From NCBI RefSeq assembly GCF_000423645.1, contig NZ_AUIJ01000012.1:45908-109907 (forward strand): a DNA stretch of 64,000 bases. The letters are read 5' to 3'. The notes below the pieces were generated by a model. That model saw only the letters and a program-made list of their open reading frames with translations. It did no database searches and was not told the origin of the DNA. This DNA comes from Sediminimonas qiaohouensis DSM 21189. GTDB taxonomy: Bacteria; Pseudomonadota; Alphaproteobacteria; Rhodobacterales; Rhodobacteraceae. Positions 1 to 8,870 of the stretch are shown in pieces. Position numbers and translations under genes: made by a program. Within the stretch, counting starts at the first letter, position 1, and every line of letters starts with the position of its first letter.

Positions 1-231
1 CGCGGTCGCGATGACCCCGGCGCGCACGACGCCATCCATGTATTGCCTCGACAGATCCACGCCCGGCGACGGCTCGTCGGTGCGGCGCAGCGTCCAAAGA
101 AAAAAGCCACCGGCGACCAGCGCGACCGTCAGCGCGTTCACCAGATAGGCCAGATCGCGCGCGTAATTGGCCGCGATCAACGCCAGTAGCGTGACCAGGC
201 CAAGCGCAATCAGCTTGATGTAATTACCCAT
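1..231 (-). CDS. ccoN: cbb3-type cytochrome c oxidase subunit I, N-terminal 77 codons (runs off the left edge)
   Basis: Read on the minus strand from ATG at 231, the frame stays open to the window edge. It encodes a membrane N-terminus with two hydrophobic stretches (about residues 5-20 and 32-47), then a loop and the phrase [14 protein letters not shown], which is typical of CcoN in Rhodobacteraceae. CcoN is the heme-copper catalytic subunit of the high-affinity cbb3 oxidase in the inner membrane. The metal ligands lie beyond the edge and cannot be checked. It is divergent from a universal stress gene, with two FNR boxes between them. This order (ccoN, usp, fnrL, hemN) is common in the family and supports the call. 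Confidence is limited by the truncation. Confidence 0.85.
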   Translation of the reverse strand, partial: MGNYIKLIALGLVTLLALIAANYARDLAYLVNALTVALVAGGFFLWTLRRTDEPSPGVDLSRQYMDGVVRAGVIATA

Positions 232-328
232 TTTGCGTCCCTTCGTCTGATCTGTGCGCGAGTCGGTATAATTCGCGCCCCTATTTCTAGATCATGCCAC
301 GTAATGATCACATCGGCGAATTGTCGCT

Positions 329-342
329 TTGATCTGCATCAA
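329..342. promoter_or_regulatory. FNR/FnrL box upstream of ccoN
   Basis: The sequence TTGATCTGCATCAA is a perfect TTGAT-N4-ATCAA dyad. Its centre is about 105 bp upstream of the ccoN start codon. A class II position (-41.5) would put the ccoN transcript start near 294. FnrL is encoded in this window, so this is most likely the low-oxygen activation site for the cbb3 oxidase operon. Confidence 0.85.
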
Positions 343-360
343 AACCGCGCACGCGGTTTC

Positions 361-374
361 TTGACCCGTGTCAA
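361..374. promoter_or_regulatory. FNR/FnrL box upstream of the universal stress gene
   Basis: TTGACCCGTGTCAA fits TTGAY-N4-RTCAA. Its centre is about 78 bp before the ATG at 446, and a -41.5 placement predicts a start near 409. The two boxes of the divergent promoter are 32 bp apart centre to centre, about three helical turns, so each probably serves one direction. Confidence 0.8.
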
Positions 375-445
375 AGTAACATCATCCGATAATAGCTAGA
401 GTGTCCTCCATCGCCCCCAACGGAGCAGACCCAAAGGAGACCGAA

Positions 446-1285
446 ATGGAATTCAAATCCCTACTTTCCGTGCTGACGGACAAGGCCCTCGCCAACCCCG
501 TGCTTGACCAGGGCATCGCGCTTGCAGATGCCAACCAGGCGCATTTCGACGTGATGTGCATGGGCGTCGACCGCAGCCAGACAGGGTATTATTATGCCGG
601 GGCCAACGCGATGGTCCTGCAAGAAACCATCACCCGCGCCCAGGAAGAAGCGCGCGATATCGAGGACGCGGTCAAGGCACGCCTCGGCGTCTCCGGCATT
701 TGGTGGAGCACCGACAGCGGCGTCGCGCAAATCGCCGACCTCGGCCGCCACGTCGCCGCGCGCGCCCGGTTCTCCGATCTGGTGATCCTGCCCCAACCCT
801 ACGGCGAAGGGCGCGGCGCCGAGCTTGAACCGATCGTCGAATCGGCCATGTTCGAAGGTCACGCCCCGGTGCTGGTGATGCCCGACAACGCCAAACCGCT
901 AACGCAACCCAAACAGATCGTGCTCGGCTGGAACGAAAGCGCCGAGGCACTGGCCGCCGCGCGCGCCGCGCTTCCCTTCCTGCGCGCGGCCGAAACGGTG
1001 CGCGTGGTCGTGATCGATCCGCCCACGCACGGGCCCAACCGCTCTGACCCGGGCGGTCAACTCTCGCAATACCTGGCCCGCCACGGCGTGCGCGCCGAGA
1101 TCGACGTGCTGTCGAAGACCATGCCGCGCGTGTCCGATGTGTTGATGCGCCACGCGGACGATACCGAATCGGAAATGGTGGTGATGGGCGCCTACGGCCA
1201 CTCGCGCTTCCGCGAGGCAATCCTCGGCGGCGCCACCCGCAACATGCTGGAACAGGCAAAGCTGCCCGTGTTCATGGCGCACTGA
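446..1285 (+). CDS. tandem universal stress protein, likely FnrL-controlled
   Basis: A 279-residue cytoplasmic protein with two UspA-type domains, about residues 3-145 and 150-279. The second domain ends with the nucleotide-binding pattern G-x2-G-x9-G (GAYGHSRFREAILGG). The first domain lacks a clear copy. The ATG at 446 is preceded by AAAGGAGA at 433-440; an in-frame GTG at 401 has no such site and was not used. The gene lies between the cbb3 operon and fnrL, where Rhodobacteraceae usually carry a Usp gene. An FNR box sits upstream, so a role in micro-oxic physiology is inferred. The ligand is unknown. Confidence 0.85.
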   Translation: MEFKSLLSVLTDKALANPVLDQGIALADANQAHFDVMCMGVDRSQTGYYYAGANAMVLQETITRAQEEARDIEDAVKARLGVSGIWWSTDSGVAQIADLGRHVAARARFSDLVILPQPYGEGRGAELEPIVESAMFEGHAPVLVMPDNAKPLTQPKQIVLGWNESAEALAAARAALPFLRAAETVRVVVIDPPTHGPNRSDPGGQLSQYLARHGVRAEIDVLSKTMPRVSDVLMRHADDTESEMVVMGAYGHSRFREAILGGATRNMLEQAKLPVFMAH

Positions 1286-1313
1286 TCCACCCGGGGGCTC
1301 TCCGGTCACCCGT

Positions 1314-1432
1314 GGGAGCCTCCGGCAGGAGTATTTCGGGCAAGATGAAGCACAAGACCATCACGCCTGTTTCTTCTGGCCGAAAATATCCCGGGGTGAA
1401 TTGGCCGCAGGCCAAGAGGGGCAGCGCCCCTC
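1314..1432 (+). repeat. dispersed intergenic repeat (TTCATCTTGCC family) with companion G/C palindrome
   Basis: Positions 1314-1350 hold a GC-rich lead followed by GAGTATTTCGGGCAAGATGA. Related copies occur at 7693-7721 and 14347-14383 on the opposite strand. A perfect hairpin, GAGGGGC-AGC-GCCCCTC, follows at 1416-1432, and a similar palindrome accompanies the 7.7 kb copy. The unit fills the gap between the convergent usp and fnrL genes. It has no long T tract, so a termination role is possible but not shown. I associate such repeats with roseobacter genomes in general. Confidence 0.7.
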
Positions 1433-1457
1433 CCCGCCCGGCGGCCGCGCCGGCGGA

Positions 1458-2204
1458 TCAGGCCAGCATGCCCCCGTCGGCGTCGTCGCCCGCCTCGTTC
1501 ATCAGGCGGCTGAAATCGGGCACCGTCACGTGGCGCTTGCCCTGCAACTCGATCACCCCGTCCCGCTTGAGCGCCGAGATCTGGCGGCTCACCGTTTCCA
1601 GGGTCAGCCCCAGGTAATCCGACATCGCCTCCCGCGTCAGCGGCAGGTCGAACACCAGCGGCCCCTCGGTGCCGCGCAGGTTGAGCGTGGCATCGCGCCG
1701 CGCGATGATCGACAGCAGGCTGGCGATTTTCTCGCGCGCGGTCTTGCGCCCCAGCACCAGCATCCATTCGCGCGCCGCGTCCAGCTCGTCCAGCGTCATT
1801 TCCAACAGGCGCTGCGCGATATGCGGCGTCGTTGTCACCATCGATTCGAACGGTTTCTTGCGGAAACAGCACATCACCAAATCCGTCGTCGCCACCACGT
1901 CATAGGCCGCGCCATCGCGCCCCGGGCGGCCGACGAAATCGCTGGGCAGCAGCAGGCCCACCATCTGGGTGCGCCCGTCCTCCATGGTTTGGGTCAGCGT
2001 GGCAATGCCGGACACCACCGAGCCGACGAAATCCATCCGATCCCCGGCCCAGACCACGGTCTGACCGGCCTCGAAGGTTCGGTAGAACTTGATCTCCTCA
2101 AGATGGCGCAGTTCGTCGGATTCGCACCGGGCACACACGGCCCTGTGCCGGATCGGGCAGTCTTCGCAATCATGCGAGACCACTGAGATTTGATCATTTG
2201 GCAT
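1458..2204 (-). CDS. fnrL: FNR-type [4Fe-4S] oxygen-sensing transcriptional regulator
   Basis: A 248-residue Crp/Fnr protein. N-terminal cysteines at 13, 16, 24 and 27, with C112 and C113 in the core, fit the cluster ligands of FNR. An effector/roll domain follows (about 30-150), then a C-terminal helix-turn-helix containing TREAMSDYLGLTLETVSRQI. In Rhodobacteraceae FnrL activates ccoNOPQ and hemN when oxygen is low. It is divergent from hemN. An FNR box ends 18 bp upstream of its own ATG, a position that suits autorepression. Length and gene order agree with FnrL orthologs. Confidence 0.95.
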   Translation of the reverse strand: MPNDQISVVSHDCEDCPIRHRAVCARCESDELRHLEEIKFYRTFEAGQTVVWAGDRMDFVGSVVSGIATLTQTMEDGRTQMVGLLLPSDFVGRPGRDGAAYDVVATTDLVMCCFRKKPFESMVTTTPHIAQRLLEMTLDELDAAREWMLVLGRKTAREKIASLLSIIARRDATLNLRGTEGPLVFDLPLTREAMSDYLGLTLETVSRQISALKRDGVIELQGKRHVTVPDFSRLMNEAGDDADGGMLA

Positions 2205-2221
2205 GTTTTCTCTTCGCGCGC

Positions 2222-2235
2222 TTGATCTGGGTCAA
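2222..2235. promoter_or_regulatory. FNR/FnrL box in the fnrL-hemN divergent promoter
   Basis: TTGATCTGGGTCAA matches TTGAY-N4-RTCAA. It lies 18 bp from the fnrL start and 30-36 bp from the likely hemN starts (2265 or 2271). A class II promoter centred here would begin transcription near 2270, so a hemN message with almost no leader is possible. Confidence 0.8.
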
Positions 2236-2264
2236 GGATGACCAGTTTACCTACCCTTAAGTGT

Positions 2265-3626
2265 ATGCGCATGGAGACCAAAGAACAACTCGCAAAACTG
2301 GGGCTGTTTGACGCGAAAGTGCCGCGTTACACCAGCTATCCAACGGCGCCGCACTTCGCGCAGGGCGTTGATTCGTCGCATTTCACCGACTGGATCGGCG
2401 CAATCGCCCCCGGATCGGAAATCTCGTTATATTTGCATATCCCGTTTTGCCGGCGGCTGTGCTGGTTCTGCGCCTGCCGCACGCAGGGCACCCAATCGGA
2501 CAAACCCGTCGTCGCCTATCTTGAGACGCTCAAGGCCGAGCTGGCGATGCTGGGAAACCTTCTGCCCGAGGGCGTGCGCCTGTCGCGGTTGCACTGGGGC
2601 GGGGGCACGCCCACCCTGTTGCCTGCCGGCATGATGCGCGATCTGGCCGGGGCCATTGCCGACGTGGCGCCGTTCTCACGCAGCTACGAATTCTCGGTCG
2701 AGATCGATCCCAACGAGGTGGACGAAGATCGCCTTGCCGCGCTGGCCGCCGCGGGGATGAACCGCGCCTCGGTGGGCGTGCAGGACTTCAACGAGGAGAT
2801 CCAGCAATCCATCGGCCGGATTCAGGGCTACGAGGTGACGCGCGACGCGATCGAGGCGATTCGCGGCCATGGCGTGCACAGCCTGAACGCCGATATCCTC
2901 TATGGCTTACCGCACCAGACACGCGAGCGAATCACCGAAAGCGTGCAAAAGCTGCTGTCGCTCAACCCCGACCGGGTCGCGCTTTATGGCTACGCGCATG
3001 TGCCGTGGATGGCCAAGCGGCAACAATTGATCCCGTCCGATTCGCTGCCCACCCCGCAGGAGCGGCTGGAGCTGTTCGAAACCGCCCGCAAGCTGTTCTT
3101 GTGGGACAATTACGCCGAGATCGGCATCGACCATTTCGCCGCGCAATCCGACGGCCTGACCGTGGCGCAGAAGGCCGGGAAACTGCGCCGCAATTTCCAG
3201 GGCTATACCGACGATCCGGCCGAGGTGCTGATCGGGCTGGGCGCCTCTTCGATTTCGCGCTTTCCGCAGGGCTATGCCCAGAACGCGCCCGCCACGGGCG
3301 CCTATACGGGCCGCATCCGCGAGGGGATGTTCGCCACCTCGCGCGGGCACGTCTTTAGCGACGAGGACAAGCTGCGCGGCCGCATGATCGAGGCGCTGAT
3401 GTGCGATTTCCGCATCGACACCGCCGAGTTGGTCGAGCGGTTCGCGATCCCCGCCGCGCAAGTGGTGGAGATGTTCGAGGCCGCCGCACGGCAATTCCCC
3501 GACGTGCTGGATATCACGCCCGAGCGCCTGTTCATCCCGCCCGAGGCCCGCGCCCTGACCCGCATGATCGCGCGCAGCTTCGACGCCTACGAGATGAGCG
3601 CGTCTGGCCACAGCTCGGCGATCTGA
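2265..3626 (+). CDS. hemN: oxygen-independent coproporphyrinogen III oxidase (radical SAM)
   Basis: About 453 residues. The radical-SAM cysteines appear as CRRLCWFCAC at residues 62-71 (CX3CX2CXC), the pattern of true HemN. A glycine-rich GGGTPT and the EIDPNE block follow. The enzyme decarboxylates coproporphyrinogen III to protoporphyrinogen IX without oxygen. The start is uncertain: ATGs at 2265 and 2271 both fit homolog N-termini and neither has a clear ribosome-binding site. The ATG at 2238 lies against the FNR box and is unlikely. The gene is divergent from fnrL and shares its FNR box, so anaerobic induction is expected. Confidence 0.92.
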   Translation: MRMETKEQLAKLGLFDAKVPRYTSYPTAPHFAQGVDSSHFTDWIGAIAPGSEISLYLHIPFCRRLCWFCACRTQGTQSDKPVVAYLETLKAELAMLGNLLPEGVRLSRLHWGGGTPTLLPAGMMRDLAGAIADVAPFSRSYEFSVEIDPNEVDEDRLAALAAAGMNRASVGVQDFNEEIQQSIGRIQGYEVTRDAIEAIRGHGVHSLNADILYGLPHQTRERITESVQKLLSLNPDRVALYGYAHVPWMAKRQQLIPSDSLPTPQERLELFETARKLFLWDNYAEIGIDHFAAQSDGLTVAQKAGKLRRNFQGYTDDPAEVLIGLGASSISRFPQGYAQNAPATGAYTGRIREGMFATSRGHVFSDEDKLRGRMIEALMCDFRIDTAELVERFAIPAAQVVEMFEAAARQFPDVLDITPERLFIPPEARALTRMIARSFDAYEMSASGHSSAI

Positions 3627-3687
3627 ACGCGCCCCGCGCCCGCGCGCCCTTGCCAGCCCCGCCCGGCGGTGGCAGCGTAGGCCGGTC

Positions 3688-4623
3688 ATGCGGATCGCCA
3701 CCTTCAACGTCCAGAACATGCGCCTGCGCCGGGATGGGCGCGGGCGGGTCTCGCTGGACGGCGCGCGCGATGCCGATGTCCCCGAGGATACCAGCCGGGG
3801 CGCGGCTGCGCTGGACCCGCTTGACCGGCGCCTGACGGCGCGGGTGCTGCACAGCGCGGATGCCGATATTGTCGCCCTGCAAGAGGTGTTCGACCAGGCC
3901 ACGCTGGATCATTTCCACGATACCTACCTGCGCCCCACCGGCGCCCTGCCCTACCCCGTGCGGCACTGCTTGCCGGGCAATGACGGGCGCGGGCTTGACC
4001 TTGCGGTGATGAGCCGCCTGCCGCTGACCGCCGTCACCTCGCACGCGGGCGCGACGCCGCGCAGCCTTGGCATCCTCGCGCCGGAGGGCGTCGACCCCGA
4101 CCGCCGCGTTTTCCGGCGCGATTGCCTTGAGGTGGACGCCGGCGCGCTGACGCTGTTCATAACCCACCTCAAAGCCCCCTACCCGGATGCCGACGCCGTC
4201 TGGCCGGTGCGCCGGGCCGAAGCGCTGGCCCTGCGCGCCTTGATCGCGCGCCGCTTCGACGATCCGGCCGGGGCGCTGTGGATGATCCTGGGCGATTTGA
4301 ACGAGCCGGTGCAGGAAACGCGCGAAAGCCGCGCCATCGCCCCGCTGCTGCCCCCGTTCACCGCCGACCTTCTGGATCGCGTGCCCGCCGATGAGCGATG
4401 GTCGTGGTACGAGCCGCACGCCCGCCTCTACGGTCGCCCCGATGCGATGCTGGCCAGTCCCGCGCTGGCGCGCCGCTTTGCCGCGGCCTGCCCCCGCATC
4501 ATCCGCGCCGGCATGGGCACCGAGGCCGCCCGCGACCCCGCCCCGCGCCTGCCCGGCGTCGGCCACCACCGCCCCCACGCCAGCGATCACGCCGCGGTGG
4601 TGATCGACCTGCCGGGGCTATAG
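3688..4623 (+). CDS. endonuclease/exonuclease/phosphatase (EEP) family protein
   Basis: A 311-residue protein with the EEP fold signatures in order: FNVQN at the N-terminus, ALQEVF near 63-68, a GDLNEP metal/active-site block near 200, and ASDHAAVV near the C-terminus. These supply the Asn, Glu, Asp and His residues that bind magnesium and cleave phosphodiester or phosphomonoester bonds in this superfamily. No signal peptide or membrane segment is visible, so it is probably cytoplasmic. The substrate (DNA, nucleotide or lipid head group) cannot be decided from sequence. It follows hemN by 61 bp in the same direction but shows no functional link. Confidence 0.8.
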   Translation: MRIATFNVQNMRLRRDGRGRVSLDGARDADVPEDTSRGAAALDPLDRRLTARVLHSADADIVALQEVFDQATLDHFHDTYLRPTGALPYPVRHCLPGNDGRGLDLAVMSRLPLTAVTSHAGATPRSLGILAPEGVDPDRRVFRRDCLEVDAGALTLFITHLKAPYPDADAVWPVRRAEALALRALIARRFDDPAGALWMILGDLNEPVQETRESRAIAPLLPPFTADLLDRVPADERWSWYEPHARLYGRPDAMLASPALARRFAAACPRIIRAGMGTEAARDPAPRLPGVGHHRPHASDHAAVVIDLPGL

Positions 4624-4759
4624 CGCGCGCCAACAGACACACGATATCCGGGTAACAGCCAAAGTGCCATTGAGACCGGGTCGGGACAGGGGGTATCGCC
4701 GCGGCCGGCCTGTTGCGGACATTGAGCGAACGGTTGAAGAGCCGCGCATCGTTGGGCCG

Positions 4760-4856
4760 CGGTGCGGCGATCCTCTGCTGGTGCGGGGCACTTTATCCCC
4801 GCCAAATCCGAAGAACCTCAGAGCATTGCGCAGGTGTCAGCCAAATCGCCGTGCCG
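4760..4856. repeat. structured intergenic element D (nested stems, apical CACTTTAT)
   Basis: The 351-bp gap between convergent genes contains a nested inverted repeat. The outer arms 4760-4771 and 4845-4856 pair over 12 positions if two G-U pairs are allowed. CTCTG at 4773-4777 pairs with CAGAG at 4819-4823. An apical hairpin GCGGGG-CACTTTAT-CCCCGC occupies 4783-4802. The apical CACTTTAT also occurs in elements A, B and C of this window. I see no gene in the remainder of the gap. Confidence 0.5.
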
Positions 4857-4974
4857 GGGGAGCGGCCCGGCGATGCGCGGCGGTGCTATGCGCCCCTGTT
4901 CCGCGCATTGGTGTCACGCCTCCACGAACGCCCCCAACACCGGCGCCCCTGCCCTGCATCCAATCAGGCCCCAC

Positions 4975-6564
4975 TCACCCCGCCAGGTCCAGCGCCGCCG
5001 CCAGCAGGGTGCGCGCATACTCGGTCTGCGGCGCGTCGAACACCTGCTCGGCCTCGCCGTATTCCACGATATCGCCGTCCTTCATCACCACGATCCGATG
5101 GCTCATCGCGCGCACCACGTTCAAATCGTGGCTGATGAACAGGTAGGCCAGCCCGTATTTCACCTGTAGATCGCGCAGCAGATTCACGATCTGCACCTGC
5201 ACCGTCATGTCCAGCGCCGAGGTCGGCTCGTCCAGCACCAGCAGCTTGGGCCGCAACACCATCGCCCGAGCAATGGCGATGCGCTGCCGCTGACCGCCGG
5301 AAAACTCGTGCGGATAGCGGTGCATCATTGCCGGGTCCAGGCCAACCTCCTCCATCACCTCGGTGACCATCTCGTGCTTGCTGCGCCCCGGCGCCACGCC
5401 GTGCACGCCCAGCCCCTCGGCGATGACCTGCTCACAGGTCATGCGCGGGCTGAGGCTGCCGAACGGATCCTGGAACACGATCTGCATGTCACGCCGCAAC
5501 CGCCGCAGCTTGCGGGTGGACCACGCGCGCACATCCTCACCGTCGAATGTCAGCCCGCCCTCGGACTGGATCAGCCGCATGATGCCCAGTGCCAGCGTCG
5601 TCTTGCCCGATCCGCTTTCGCCCACGATACCAAGGGTCTCGCCCGCGCGCAGGCCGATGCTGGCGTCGTTCACCGCCTTCACATGGCCGACCGTACGCTT
5701 CAGCAGCCCCTTCTGGATCGGGAACCACACCCGCATCCCCTCCGTACGCAGCACCTCGGGCGCGTCCCCGGCGATCGGCGCCGGTTCTCCGACCGCGCGC
5801 GCCGCCAGAAGCTTGCGGGTATACGCGTGCTGCGGCGCATCGAATATCCGCGCTGTCGGGCCGCTCTCGACGATCTCGCCATCCTTCATCACACACACCT
5901 TGTCGGCGATCCGCCGCACGATTGCCAGGTCATGCGTGATGAACAGAAGGCCCATGTTCTCGCTGCGCTTCAGATCGGCCAGTAGCTCCAGGATCTGCGC
6001 CTGTATCGTCACGTCCAGCGCCGTTGTCGGCTCGTCCGCGATCAGGACATCGGGCTTGTTGGCCAGCGCCATCGCGATCATCACGCGCTGCCGCTGCCCC
6101 CCAGATAGCTGGTGCGGATAGGCGTCCAGCCGGCTCTCGGGTTCGCGGATACCCACCCGCGTCAGCAGCTCAATGATCCGCTTGCGCGCCGCCGCGCCCA
6201 CCAGCCCCTGATGCAGCGCGAGGCTCTCGCTCAGTTGCTTTTCCAGCCGGTGCAACGGGTTCAGCGACGTCATCGGCTCCTGGAAGATGAAGCTGATATC
6301 GTTGCCCCGCACCTTGCGCAGCAGCGCGTCGTCGGCGCCGATCATCTGCTGCCCGTCATAAGTGACCGACCCGCTCACCCGTGCGGCATCGCCCAACAGC
6401 GACACCGTGCTCAGCGCCGTCACTGATTTCCCCGAGCCGCTCTCGCCCACCAGCGCCACCGTCTCGCCCCGCTCCAACGCAAAGCTGACACCGCGCACCG
6501 CTGGCGTGTCCTGCCCGTCCTGGCGAAATGTCACCGACAGGTTCTTGACCTCAAGAAGGCTCAT
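4975..6564 (-). CDS. yejF: ABC transporter ATP-binding protein with two fused NBDs (YejF-type)
   Basis: A 529-residue protein carrying two complete nucleotide-binding domains. The first has GESGSGKS near residue 40, LSGGQRQRV and a Walker B ending in DEPTTALD. The second has GESGSGKTT near 315, [12 protein letters not shown] and LDEPTSALD. Each half ends with the oligopeptide-transporter C-terminal region. The fused form is typical of YejF, which powers import of oligopeptides or microcin C-like compounds. Its ATG overlaps the yejE stop as ATGA (6561-6564), so translation is probably coupled. It is the last gene of the operon. Confidence 0.9.
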   Translation of the reverse strand: MSLLEVKNLSVTFRQDGQDTPAVRGVSFALERGETVALVGESGSGKSVTALSTVSLLGDAARVSGSVTYDGQQMIGADDALLRKVRGNDISFIFQEPMTSLNPLHRLEKQLSESLALHQGLVGAAARKRIIELLTRVGIREPESRLDAYPHQLSGGQRQRVMIAMALANKPDVLIADEPTTALDVTIQAQILELLADLKRSENMGLLFITHDLAIVRRIADKVCVMKDGEIVESGPTARIFDAPQHAYTRKLLAARAVGEPAPIAGDAPEVLRTEGMRVWFPIQKGLLKRTVGHVKAVNDASIGLRAGETLGIVGESGSGKTTLALGIMRLIQSEGGLTFDGEDVRAWSTRKLRRLRRDMQIVFQDPFGSLSPRMTCEQVIAEGLGVHGVAPGRSKHEMVTEVMEEVGLDPAMMHRYPHEFSGGQRQRIAIARAMVLRPKLLVLDEPTSALDMTVQVQIVNLLRDLQVKYGLAYLFISHDLNVVRAMSHRIVVMKDGDIVEYGEAEQVFDAPQTEYARTLLAAALDLAG

Positions 6565-7667
6565 TGAAACGTCTTTCTGGGGTCAAAGGCGTCGCGCACC
6601 CCCTCGAAGATGAAAACCAGCAGAGACAGCATGATGGCAAAGGTGAAAAACGCGGTGAAACCAAGCCACGGCGCCTGCAGGTTCTGCTTGGCCTGCAAGG
6701 TCAGCTCGCCCAGCGAGGGCGCCGAGGACGGCAGGCCAAAGCCCAGGAAATCAAGGCTGGCCAGCGTCGCGATGGTGCCGGTCACCAAAAACGGCAGCAT
6801 GGTCAGGGTCGCCACCATCGCATTAGGAAGCATGTGGCGGAACATGATCACCGTGTTGCTAACACCCAGCGCCTTGGCCGCGCGCACGTATTCAAGGTTG
6901 CGCGCCCGCAGGAACTCGGCCCGCACCACGCCCACCAGCGCAGTCCACCCGAACAGCACCGTGATAAACACCAAAAGCCAGAATCCGCGCCCAAGGATCG
7001 CGAACAGGATGATGATCACGTAAAGCGCCGGCGTCGCGCCCCATATCTCGATGACCCGCTGGAATATCAGGTCCAGCCACCCGCCGAAAAACCCCTGCAC
7101 CGCGCCCGCCGTGATGCCGATAAAACTGGCCAGCGACGTCACCAGAAGCGTGAACACGATCGACAGGCGGAACCCGTAGATCACCCGCGCCAGCACGTCG
7201 CGCTTGGTGTCGTCCGTGCCCAGCAGGTTCTGCGCGTTCGGCGGCAGGGGCGCCGCGCCGGGCCGGTCCACCGTGGTCTGGTACGAATACGGGATCGGCG
7301 GCCAGATGGTCCAACCCGCCTCGATCTGCTTACCGTCCACCATGCCCGTTTCCGATTGCGCGATCAGGTCCTCGGGCCGGTCGAAACAGGCATCCAATCC
7401 CCCAGTCGCGATCAGGCACTGCACCTCCGGGTCGCGATAGATCGCCTCGGTCTGGAAATCGCCGCCAAACGCCGTCTCGGGATAGAACTTGAAAATCGGC
7501 GCGTAGAAATCGCCGCGGTACTGCACCAGGATCGGCTTGTCATTGGCGATGAACTCGGCAAACAGCGACAGGCCGAACAGCAGCGTGAAAATCACCAGCG
7601 ACCAGAACGCGCGCCCGTTGCGCCGGAAATTGCGCCACCGCCGCTGATTGAGCGGACTAAGCTTCAT
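6561..7667 (-). CDS. yejE: ABC transporter inner-membrane permease (YejE-type)
   Basis: A 368-residue DppC/OppC-like permease. It begins with a basic cytoplasmic stretch and a first membrane segment near 22-42, then a long periplasmic loop (about 45-165). This is followed by five hydrophobic segments with the EAA-type coupling motif around RAAKALGVSNTVIMFRHMLP. The long loop after the first segment is usual in YejE. It pairs with YejB to form the channel for the YejA-delivered peptide. A 107-bp gap holding a dispersed repeat separates it from yejB, unusual inside this otherwise tight operon. Confidence 0.88.
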   Translation of the reverse strand: MKLSPLNQRRWRNFRRNGRAFWSLVIFTLLFGLSLFAEFIANDKPILVQYRGDFYAPIFKFYPETAFGGDFQTEAIYRDPEVQCLIATGGLDACFDRPEDLIAQSETGMVDGKQIEAGWTIWPPIPYSYQTTVDRPGAAPLPPNAQNLLGTDDTKRDVLARVIYGFRLSIVFTLLVTSLASFIGITAGAVQGFFGGWLDLIFQRVIEIWGATPALYVIIILFAILGRGFWLLVFITVLFGWTALVGVVRAEFLRARNLEYVRAAKALGVSNTVIMFRHMLPNAMVATLTMLPFLVTGTIATLASLDFLGFGLPSSAPSLGELTLQAKQNLQAPWLGFTAFFTFAIMLSLLVFIFEGVRDAFDPRKTFQ

Positions 7668-7692
7668 CGCGCCGCCCCCTGTGACCGCTGTG

Positions 7693-7754
7693 CTTCATCT
7701 TGCCCCAAATACTCAAGCGGGGTGAGCCCGAAGGGCGAGGGGGCACAGCCCCCT
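7693..7754 (-). repeat. dispersed repeat (TTCATCTTGCC family) inside the yej operon
   Basis: CTTCATCTTGCCCCAAATAC begins at 7693. It is followed by the palindrome AGGGGGC-ACA-GCCCCCT at 7738-7754. The same two-part unit, in the other orientation, lies at 1314-1432. Here it sits between the two permease genes of one operon, where the hairpin could tune the downstream message. Confidence 0.7.
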
Positions 7755-7774
7755 GATGGCGCCAATGCCCGCAT

Positions 7775-8860
7775 CTAACCCTCCCGCTTTTCAAAATCGA
7801 TACGCGGATCGACGAACACGTACATCAGGTCCGACAGGATACCGACGATCAGCCCGATCAACCCGAAGATAAACAATGTGCCAAAGATCACCGGGTAATC
7901 GCGCGCCACCGCCGCCTCGAAGCCCAGCCGCCCCAACCCGTCAAGCGAGAAAATCGTCTCGATGATGATCGAGCCGCCAAAGAACACCCCAATGAACACC
8001 GCCGGGAACCCCGCGATCACGATCAGCATCGCGTTGCGGAACACGTGCCCATAGAGCACCTTGCGCTCGCTCAGGCCCTTGGCGCGGGCGGTAATCACGT
8101 AGTGTTTCTTGATCTCGTCCAGGAAACTGTTCTTGGTCAGCAGCGTCAGCGTCGCAAACGCCGATATGGTCGAGGCCGTCACCGGCAGCGCGATATGCCA
8201 GAAATAATCGCCCACCTTGCCCAGCAGGCTCAACTCCGACCAGTTGTCCGAAGTCAGGCCCCTGAGCGGGAAAATCTGCCAGTATGACCCGCCCGCGAAC
8301 AGCACCAGCAGCAGGATGCCGAACAGGAACCCCGGTATCGCGTATGCCACGATGATCAGCCCGCTGGTCCATGTGTCGAACCGCGTGCCGTCGCGCACTG
8401 CCTTGCCGATGCCCAGCGGGATCGAGATGACGTAAGCGATCAGCGTCGACCAAAGGCCCAGAGTGATCGACACCGGCATCTTCTCCAGCACCAGGTCGAT
8501 AACGCTGATCGATCGGAAATAGCTCTCGCCGAAATCCAACCGCATGTAGTTCCACATCATGCCGAAGAACCGCTGCAACGGCGGCTTGTCAAAGCCGAAC
8601 TCGCGCTCCAGGTCCTCGATGAACTCGGGCGGCAGGCCCCGCGCACCGGCGTATTCGCTGTCGCCCGACATCGCGGCATTGCTGCCCGCGTCGCCCGACC
8701 CGGCGAAGCCCTGGAACACGTCGCCCTGCCCCTGCACCCGCGCTATCACCTGTTCGATAGGGCCGCCGGGGACGAATTGCACCAATGTGAAATTGATCAC
8801 CATGATCCCGATCAGCGTCGGAATGATCAGCAGCAGCCTGCGCAGTATGTAGGCGCCCAT
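7775..8860 (-). CDS. yejB: ABC transporter inner-membrane permease (YejB-type)
   Basis: A 361-residue DppB/OppB-like permease. The first membrane helix is at residues 5-27, right after [11 protein letters not shown] long periplasmic stretch follows, then five more helices with the coupling region [20 protein letters not shown]. The ATG at 8860 was chosen over a start at 8887, because the latter would overlap yejA and add residues not seen in the family. A G-rich stretch in the 10-bp gap to yejA can serve as the ribosome-binding site. It works with YejE, YejF and YejA. Confidence 0.9.
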   Translation of the reverse strand: MGAYILRRLLLIIPTLIGIMVINFTLVQFVPGGPIEQVIARVQGQGDVFQGFAGSGDAGSNAAMSGDSEYAGARGLPPEFIEDLEREFGFDKPPLQRFFGMMWNYMRLDFGESYFRSISVIDLVLEKMPVSITLGLWSTLIAYVISIPLGIGKAVRDGTRFDTWTSGLIIVAYAIPGFLFGILLLVLFAGGSYWQIFPLRGLTSDNWSELSLLGKVGDYFWHIALPVTASTISAFATLTLLTKNSFLDEIKKHYVITARAKGLSERKVLYGHVFRNAMLIVIAGFPAVFIGVFFGGSIIIETIFSLDGLGRLGFEAAVARDYPVIFGTLFIFGLIGLIVGILSDLMYVFVDPRIDFEKREG

Positions 8861-8870
8861 CCCGGCCCCC

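Noticed and set aside
401..445. GTG start at 401 for the first universal stress gene
   Set aside because: The ATG at 446 has a strong AAAGGAGA site and begins the conserved domain. The extra 15 residues would lie in the promoter leader.
6564..7778. A 404-codon plus-strand frame over yejE
   Set aside because: It is very rich in Arg, Gln and His and lies antisense to a clear permease. No start signal was found.
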